From positions 1-41,407 of the forward strand of contig JANXAU010000007.1 of assembly GCA_025061735.1 (NCBI GenBank): DNA of 41,407 nucleotides, read 5' to 3'. Shown here in pieces: positions 35,461 through 41,407 of the stretch (the stretch's first letter is position 1; each line of letters starts with the position of its first letter). The stretch is from Candidatus Bipolaricaulota bacterium. GTDB taxonomy: Bacteria > Bipolaricaulota > Bipolaricaulia > RBG-16-55-9 > DRXL01. Made by a program: the position numbers and the translations under genes. The notes beneath the pieces were generated by a model, which saw nothing but the letters and a program-made list of their open reading frames with translations, had not been told where the DNA came from and searched no databases.

Positions 35461-36150
35461 CTAGAAATATCCCAAGGCGCGCAGGCGCTCCATCATGCCC
35501 TCTTTGTCGGTGCCGCGCCCGCCGCGCTCCGGACCGGCGCTATCGCTCATGGGCTTGGTGCAGGGCAGACAGCCCAGACTGCGATAGCCTCGGTCGTAAA
35601 GCACACAATACGGCAGCTTGTATTTCTCGATATAGTCCCAGATATCGCCTTCACGAAAGTGCAAGATGGGATGGACTCTTATGTGATCAGGGCGCGGCGA
35701 GAAGTAGCTCTCTTGAGATCGTGCCGGGTGTTCGTCCCAGCGCACCCCGGTAATCAGAGCGCGCCACCGATATTTCTGAATCGCTTGATTGAGCGCTTCG
35801 GTCTTCAATCGTGTGGTGCAGAAGAGACAGAATTTCGGGTCGTCTGTAGGGGGCGCTTCGGCTAGCGCTTCACGGTTCTGATGCACAACAAGCTGCAAGC
35901 CCCACTCGCGCGCCAATCTATCCCGATATTCGTAGATTTCGGGGAAATCTACGGTGGTGTCCACGTGCAGCACGGGGAGAGCGATCTTGCCGTTGCTGGC
36001 GCGGCGCAGCAGATCAAGCGCCACGAGAGAGTCCTTGCCCCCGGTAAACGCAATGGCGATTTCATTCGGAGCGAACTGCTTCAACGCCGCCTGCAAGACT
36101 TCTAGGCTCTTGGCTTCGCGCTGTTCCAACGTCCAATGATCTGTGTTCAT
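35461..36150 (-). CDS. PAPS reductase/CysD-family protein
   Basis: FTGGKDSLVALDLLRRA (PP-loop), LHVDTTVDFPEIYEYRD, TGVRWDEHPAR, C-terminal ERGGRGTDKEGMMERLRALGYF; KFCLFC and GCLPC. Confidence 0.88.
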   Translation of the reverse strand: MNTDHWTLEQREAKSLEVLQAALKQFAPNEIAIAFTGGKDSLVALDLLRRASNGKIALPVLHVDTTVDFPEIYEYRDRLAREWGLQLVVHQNREALAEAPPTDDPKFCLFCTTRLKTEALNQAIQKYRWRALITGVRWDEHPARSQESYFSPRPDHIRVHPILHFREGDIWDYIEKYKLPYCVLYDRGYRSLGCLPCTKPMSDSAGPERGGRGTDKEGMMERLRALGYF

Positions 36151-36151
36151 T

Positions 36152-36199
36152 GAGAACCTCCAATATATTTCTGCTCAGCGTGAAATCATAGAGGTTCTC
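36152..36199 (-). promoter_or_regulatory. 9-bp inverted repeat GAGAACCTC/GAGGTTCTC, one arm over the SD of CDS 35461-36150
   Basis: Arms at 36152-36160 and 36191-36199; a TTGAAG-N17-TATGAT promoter (36185-36213, minus) overlaps the distal arm. Confidence 0.55.
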
Positions 36200-36215
36200 T
36201 GCGCGCTCTTCAACC

Positions 36216-37418
36216 TCATACGAGAAGCATCCTCAAGTACTGAGTAACTCCGAGAGGGAGCGCGGGCCAGATGTGCTTCCATAAGCGCGGACGTTTGATC
36301 AGCTCTTGGGCGATCTTGCTGGGATAGTCAATGTCGCCGTAGTGCTCTACCAGGGCGCGCAATTCCGGCTCGCGCAAGAGCTTCAAGAGCTGAGTGAGCT
36401 GTGCATCGGAGAGTTGCGTTAAGATCTGTTGCGCGTGGAAGCCCAGCGTCAGCTCGCGCTCCAGCTTGGCACGCCAGCGGACTTCGTACTCGCGCAGCGC
36501 TCTGGCGGTTGAATCTCCTTGCAGAGCGGCCTTGGCGGCGACCTCCCCGGCGATCTTTCCGCAGAGCATCCCCGTATAGATTCCGCCTCCGCTGGTGGGC
36601 TTCGCTTGCCCTGCGGCATCGCCGACGAGCACGACCCCATCGGCAACGGTGCGTTCCGGCAGCCCAATGGGGATCATCCCCGATTGGTAGCAGAGAATCT
36701 CGCCACCAGCGCAGCGCTCGGCTCGCAGATGCTCAAAGCTCTCTTTAGCTTGGTGCAGACGCTCCGTAGCTAATCCCACGCGAGCCGAGCCATCTCGTTC
36801 GGGGACGGCCCACGCAAAGAATCCCCCCGTCCAGCGCTCTCCAAAGAATACTTCGACAAAGTCTGGGCGCGGGGCAGTGTACTGAACAATCGCTTGCAAG
36901 CCCAACAAGCGCTTCTTGGGCGGGGGAAGCTCGGCCTGGCGCGCAACCAGACCGTGCGCCCCATCGGCGCCCACGACCACCCGCGCGCGCAGCTTCTCTT
37001 TAAGACCATCGCGAGATTCTACCCAGAGAGTTCTGTGATCGTTCTTGTACGCTTCCAAAGAGACCGCGCGCACACCCGTGCGGACCTCTACGCCCGTTTG
37101 TTTCGCCCTTTCGACGAGCGCTTGATCAAACCGATCGCGGTCGATCACATAAGCTCTGACGCGCTCTCCCCCAAGATCTATAAAAGAGCCGTCGGGGGCA
37201 TGAGCGCGGACCCCGGTGATCTCCCGCACGATGAGGGATTTCGGCAGCCGCGCGAGCCGCCAACCGCGAATGCTTAACAGCCCAGTGCACTGGATGGGTC
37301 GTCCGATCTGCGTGTGCTCTTCGAGCAAGAGCACCTTCGCGCCATGGCGAGCAGCAACGGTTGCCGCCGTCGCGCCCGCGGGGCCTGCCCCAACGACGAT
37401 CACGTCGTAGAGATTCAT
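36216..37418 (-). CDS. Geranylgeranyl reductase-family FAD-dependent oxidoreductase
   Basis: YDVIVVGAGPAGATAATVAARHGAKVLLLEE; VVGADGAHGLVAR; GVVLVGDAAGQAKPTSGGGIYTGMLCG. Confidence 0.92.
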   Translation of the reverse strand: MNLYDVIVVGAGPAGATAATVAARHGAKVLLLEEHTQIGRPIQCTGLLSIRGWRLARLPKSLIVREITGVRAHAPDGSFIDLGGERVRAYVIDRDRFDQALVERAKQTGVEVRTGVRAVSLEAYKNDHRTLWVESRDGLKEKLRARVVVGADGAHGLVARQAELPPPKKRLLGLQAIVQYTAPRPDFVEVFFGERWTGGFFAWAVPERDGSARVGLATERLHQAKESFEHLRAERCAGGEILCYQSGMIPIGLPERTVADGVVLVGDAAGQAKPTSGGGIYTGMLCGKIAGEVAAKAALQGDSTARALREYEVRWRAKLERELTLGFHAQQILTQLSDAQLTQLLKLLREPELRALVEHYGDIDYPSKIAQELIKRPRLWKHIWPALPLGVTQYLRMLLV

Positions 37419-37424
37419 AGAGAA

Positions 37425-37504
37425 AGCTGATAACGGATTCGGGTAACGGATTAAACTGATTTTGAGTAATCAGCTTAATCCGCCACTGAAATCTGCTGTC
37501 AGCT
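37425..37504. repeat. AT-richer palindromic repeat family, copy 2
   Basis: AGCTGATAACGGATTCGGGTAACGGATTAAACTGATTTTGAGTAATCAGCTTAATCCGCCACTGAAATCTGCTGTCAGCT; near-complete inverted repeat. Confidence 0.8.
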
Positions 37505-39396
37505 CAGCGCATGAGCAAGACCAAGATTACGTCCTCACCCTGGTCAAGCGCTTGGAGGGCCTTTCCAACAATAGCCCCCTCGCACCGGTTGAGACTCTCA
37601 CAGCGCATGGCATACCCCATCTTGGACGCGCTCGTCAGCAAGTCCCCAGGACGGATCGGCCCGCCCTCGGTCGTCGCCTTCACAGGGACCCGCCCTAACA
37701 ACGCCAGCAGCGCTCGCCCTTCGGGCTGCCCCCGCGCCCCCAAGATCACCCCCGGCACCGAGGAGACCACGCCCGCCACGAAGGTGCTATAAGGGCCACG
37801 CGCCTTGCGATAGTGCCCCGGACGGGAGGGGTCCAGCTCGAGGACGTCGCCGGGGGAGACCTCTTCGGAGACGCGCACGTACTCGGCCACGTCAGCCCCG
37901 CCCGCGTTGAAGCTCCCATCGGCACAGACGTTCCCCGTCGCGCGCTCCACCCGAAAGAGCGCCCCTGTGTTGCCACACGACAGCGGGTTTCCATACGTGA
38001 TCGTCACGCTGAACCCCGTCGCCGTGAGCGCGTTCACTTGGACCCGGATGTTGTTGGCAGCGTCAAGGAAGGTTTCGCCGGGCAGCCAGCGGGCACCCGC
38101 GTCGTCGGGATCGCAGTTGGAATCGGCTCCATCGCAGTCGCCATCCAAGTCGCCGTCGGCATCTACAACCCAAGCGTCGCTGGAGCGCGCAGCATCCACG
38201 TGATGAATGATGATCGCCTCGCCGGGGAGGTTGCCGTCATAGCCCGTCAACCGTCGCGCTTCGACGGTGTAGAACTGCGACGAATTGGGGATGGGAATCC
38301 GGGCCATCAGATAGCTAGTGCCGGAGAGGGGCTGATGCAAGCGCTCGATCTCGATCGTCGTGACGGTGTTGAGCGCGGGCACGAAGATTCTGGAACTGGG
38401 AATCCAAGGGGCCAGAACCCCCAGATGGTACGAGATCGTGCCTTGGCCGACGCATCCGTAGGTCGGATGATAGGGGGGACAGTTTCCCCACAGATCGCTC
38501 ATGACGTCCCAGCGAGAGTCATAAGTTGCCCCATAGGGGCCTGACGAGTGAGGCCAGCCCCAGCCGTGCCCCATCTCATGCGCGAGGACGCCCTGATTGT
38601 TGTAGCCCCACGGCGGCTCCCACGTGACTCGATAATTTTTGGTCACGCCGTCGAGCGTGGCGGTGCGGCTGCCGCCCCAGGCGCAGTTGCACGGGCCTTC
38701 CAACGTCTCATTGAACATGAGATTGATCCCGACGAAGTTGGGAAAATAGACATCGGCGTCGTGGATCGCGGTGCAGTCGTTGAAGAGTGCCGTGAGATTG
38801 ATGCTGGTGCCGGTCATGTAGTGCGAGCGGGGGTGGGGAAGGGTCTTCCAATTGCGGGAGGCGCTGCCCGTGAGATTGATGGTGTTATACGAGACTTGGC
38901 GCCAGTAGTGATCCAACTGGGGATACGCATTCCCCATCAAGCCTTCGAAGTACGACAACGGTTGGGGTTCGGCAGGGATGTCTGAGAACTTACAGAGCAG
39001 GTTGACCCAAGGTTGAGCCCCAGTCAGTTGGGGTTCGGGCTGTCCGATCTGTTCTAAGGCGATGCTCTGGACGCGAAGGGGGCCAGGGGCGGCAGCGGGG
39101 AGGGCATCGGTGGTGATCTTGACGCGTTGGCGGTTGAGCGCCAAGACGCCTCCGAAGGGCACAAAGAGCTTTGGATCTATCAAGAGCCGATAAGAGTCCC
39201 CTTGGTCGGTGTCGAGCCAGTACTGCTCGCCTTGGAGGCCCGATCCCGGCGGCCCGTCGTACCAGAGAATATGAAACCAACCGACAACGACGTTGGGCTG
39301 GGCGGTAGCTGGACGCAGCGCCATCCACCAGGGGGCGAGCATACTACAGACGAGCAGAATTGCAAGCCAGCGGCTTAGACGAAGATAGCGTCTCAC
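37504..39396 (-). CDS. Secreted metzincin-like protease with C-terminal peptidase_G2/IMC-like domain
   Basis: GTG start with AGGAGG SD; HEMGHGWGWPH fits HExxHxxGxxH; C-terminus DVAEYVRVSEEVSPGDVLEL...GRVPVKATTEGGPIRPGDLLTSASKMGYAMR...GAIVGKALQ. Confidence 0.75.
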   Translation of the reverse strand: MRRYLRLSRWLAILLVCSMLAPWWMALRPATAQPNVVVGWFHILWYDGPPGSGLQGEQYWLDTDQGDSYRLLIDPKLFVPFGGVLALNRQRVKITTDALPAAAPGPLRVQSIALEQIGQPEPQLTGAQPWVNLLCKFSDIPAEPQPLSYFEGLMGNAYPQLDHYWRQVSYNTINLTGSASRNWKTLPHPRSHYMTGTSINLTALFNDCTAIHDADVYFPNFVGINLMFNETLEGPCNCAWGGSRTATLDGVTKNYRVTWEPPWGYNNQGVLAHEMGHGWGWPHSSGPYGATYDSRWDVMSDLWGNCPPYHPTYGCVGQGTISYHLGVLAPWIPSSRIFVPALNTVTTIEIERLHQPLSGTSYLMARIPIPNSSQFYTVEARRLTGYDGNLPGEAIIIHHVDAARSSDAWVVDADGDLDGDCDGADSNCDPDDAGARWLPGETFLDAANNIRVQVNALTATGFSVTITYGNPLSCGNTGALFRVERATGNVCADGSFNAGGADVAEYVRVSEEVSPGDVLELDPSRPGHYRKARGPYSTFVAGVVSSVPGVILGARGQPEGRALLALLGRVPVKATTEGGPIRPGDLLTSASKMGYAMRCESLNRCEGAIVGKALQALDQGEDVILVLLMR

Positions 39397-39447
39397 GATG
39401 GCCTCCTTGAGCCTCTCACGGCTTCTATCGAGATCCGCCGTCAGCCG

Positions 39448-40332
39448 TTACTGACTGTCCTTGCTGATCAGAGCCTTGACCAGATCCACCGGCAGTGGGA
39501 AGATGATCGTGCTCGTGTTGCGCTCCGAGCTGATGTCTACGAGAGTTTGCAAGTAGCGCAGTTGCAACGAAGCGGGATTCTGCTGGAGGATCTGGGCCGC
39601 TTCTCGCAGCTTTTGCGCCGCTTGCAGCTCGCCCTCGGCGTTGATGATCTTGCTGCGGCGCTCGCGCTCGGCTTCGGCTTGGCGCGCAATCGCCCGCTGC
39701 ATCTCTTGAGGGATTCTCACGTCTTTGATCTCCACCGACTTGACTTTGATCCCCCATGGGTCGGTCTGCTCGTCAATGATCGATTGGAGCTGTTTGTTGA
39801 GCTTTTCGCGCTCGGCCAAGAGTTCGTCCAACTCGACTTGGCCCAAGACGCTGCGCAGCGTCGTCTGTGAGATCTGCGACGTCGCTTGGAGATAGTCCTC
39901 GACTTCGGTGATCGCCTGTTCAGGGGATATGACGCGGAAGAAGACGATCGCGTTCACGCTGACCGTGACGTTGTCGCGGGTGACGACCTCTTGGGGGGGC
40001 ACGTCCAGCGTCACCGTGCGCAGGTCCACCTTGACGACCTGATCAATGATGGGAATGATGAAGAACAGCCCCGGCCCTTTGGCCCCCTGCAGACGCCCCA
40101 ACCGAAAGATCACCACGCGCTCGTACTCGCGGACGATCTTGATCGCGTTGAGCAAGAAGAGCAAGAGAATCGCGAGGAGAATCAAGATAGCTGTGTTGGG
40201 TATCATAATCCCTCCTAGAAATCTGAAGATGAACTCCCACCCGAGCAACGATCCCAGCAGCACGACAAAGGCGAACAAGACCCCTATCAGCTCGGTCCAG
40301 CCCTGTCGTGGCGGTTGTCTCATCCGCTTCAC
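39448..40332 (-). CDS. SPFH/band 7 (stomatin/slipin-like) protein
   Basis: [71 protein letters not shown]. Confidence 0.95.
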   Translation of the reverse strand: MKRMRQPPRQGWTELIGVLFAFVVLLGSLLGWEFIFRFLGGIMIPNTAILILLAILLLFLLNAIKIVREYERVVIFRLGRLQGAKGPGLFFIIPIIDQVVKVDLRTVTLDVPPQEVVTRDNVTVSVNAIVFFRVISPEQAITEVEDYLQATSQISQTTLRSVLGQVELDELLAEREKLNKQLQSIIDEQTDPWGIKVKSVEIKDVRIPQEMQRAIARQAEAERERRSKIINAEGELQAAQKLREAAQILQQNPASLQLRYLQTLVDISSERNTSTIIFPLPVDLVKALISKDSQ

Positions 40333-40389
40333 CGTAGAGTATAATAGCGCTTACGAGGTGAAGAAGCAAATCGCTGGAATCGAGCAGAT

Positions 40390-41196
40390 ATGATGAGTGA
40401 TAGAGCGCGTCGCAAGTTGCTCGTGGCTAACTGGAAGATGCACTTTGTGCGCGCGCAGGCTCTTGAGTATTTGAGAGTCTTCACGGAGCGCGTGCGGGGA
40501 GTGCAGAAGACGGAGATCGTGCTCGCGCCGCCGTTCACACTGCTGGAGACCGTCGGGCGTGCCCTGCACGGCACGGGGATCAAGCTTGCCGCACAAGATC
40601 TTTTCTACGAGCGCGAGGGAGCGTTTACGGGAGAGATTTCAGCAATCATGCTGAAAGACTTGGGTTGCGCGTATGTGATCGTGGGGCACTCCGAACGACG
40701 ACGGCTCTTGGGCGAGACCGACGAAATAATCAATAAAAAGCTGAGAGCTGCGCTCGACGCCCAGATCGCTGCGATTCTCTGTGTGGGCGAGACGCTCGAA
40801 GAGCGTCGTGCGGGGAGGACTCACGCGGTGCTGGAGACCCAGATGCGCGGGGCGCTGGCGGGATTGAGACTCCCCTCTCCTTCTGAAGGGAGAGGGGATG
40901 GGGGTGAGGGTGAATGCCTCGTGATCTCTTACGAACCCGTGTGGGCCATCGGCACTGGCGTCAACGCTGCACCAGAAGAGGCCGAGGCAAGCGCGCTTTT
41001 CATTCGCGAGCTTGTGGCCCAGCTTTTCAATACAGAGATCGCGCAGAGAATTCGGATTCTTTACGGAGGCAGTGTGAAGCCTGAAAATTTTGGAGGCTTT
41101 GTGCAGCAGCCGAATATAGATGGAGCCTTAGTGGGTGGGGCGTCGCTCGACCCAGAAGCGTTTGCGCAGATGGCCAAAATAGCTGAGCGTTTATAA
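40390..41196 (+). CDS. tpiA: Triosephosphate isomerase with in-frame repeat-encoded insert
   Basis: RRKLLVANWKMHFV; VIVGHSERR; YEPVWAIGTG; ILYGGSVKPEN; insert LPSPSEGRGDGGEG. Confidence 0.97.
   Translation: MMSDRARRKLLVANWKMHFVRAQALEYLRVFTERVRGVQKTEIVLAPPFTLLETVGRALHGTGIKLAAQDLFYEREGAFTGEISAIMLKDLGCAYVIVGHSERRRLLGETDEIINKKLRAALDAQIAAILCVGETLEERRAGRTHAVLETQMRGALAGLRLPSPSEGRGDGGEGECLVISYEPVWAIGTGVNAAPEEAEASALFIRELVAQLFNTEIAQRIRILYGGSVKPENFGGFVQQPNIDGALVGGASLDPEAFAQMAKIAERL
40869..40914. repeat. C/G-rich palindromic repeat, copy C (inside tpiA, inverted relative to copy B)
   Basis: GACTCCCCTCTCCTTCTGAAGGGAGAGGGGATGGGGGTGAGGGTGA. Confidence 0.8.
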
Positions 41197-41355
41197 GGGT
41201 ATTAACCCAACACTCCCAACAGACCCATCCCCAGGTGCGCAATTTCCCGAGACGAAAGTGATGAAGCACACTTGACCGCTCGACTTCTGTTCCCTAGCTC
41301 GCGCGCCCAGAATTCTATAATGACTCCGAGAGCTTTGCGAAAGGGGGCTTTCATT

Positions 41356-41407
41356 ATGAAGAAGTTCTTTGCGTATAGCATCTTGGCACTCGGTCTCTTG
41401 GGTGTTG
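41356..41407 (+). CDS. Start of a secreted protein (truncated by window)
   Basis: ATG with signal peptide-like MKKFFAYSILALGLLGV; TATAAT at 41316-41321. Confidence 0.5.
   Translation, partial: MKKFFAYSILALGLLGV

Noticed and set aside
1-41407. CRISPR array, prophage, toxin-antitoxin pair or transposase
   Set aside because: No regularly spaced direct repeats, integrase/structural phage genes or transposase motifs found; the RHH protein has no adjacent toxin.

Overview
This looks like about 41.4 kb of GC-rich bacterial chromosome, densely coding and mostly housekeeping, with some secreted or surface-protein genes. I see no phage, CRISPR array, rRNA or transposase. Core loci are tRNA-Glu(CUC)-infC-rpmI-rplT-hydrolase-pgsA (minus strand), rtcA, carAB, rimP-nusA-RND exporter, rny, acyP, secA, an SPFH protein and tpiA. 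Lineage cannot be fixed from sequence alone; the mix suggests an uncultivated or thermophile-like Gram-negative lineage (inference only). The main second-look observations are: (1) six genes whose -35/-10 promoters place the start site almost on the ATG, with no Shine-Dalgarno, implying leaderless mRNAs; (2) infC apparently starting at AUC; (3) a terminator/antiterminator leader upstream of carA; (4) a C/G-rich palindromic repeat present in frame inside tpiA, at the carA 3' end (also giving carB its RBS) and in an O-antigen-ligase-like gene; (5) a second AT-richer palindromic repeat family in intergenic gaps; (6) a possible divergent chaperone/usher-like surface export locus (chaperone-like dockerin protein plus barrel/SdrD/PKD protein). 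Nothing was run computationally. All homology calls are by eye from motifs.
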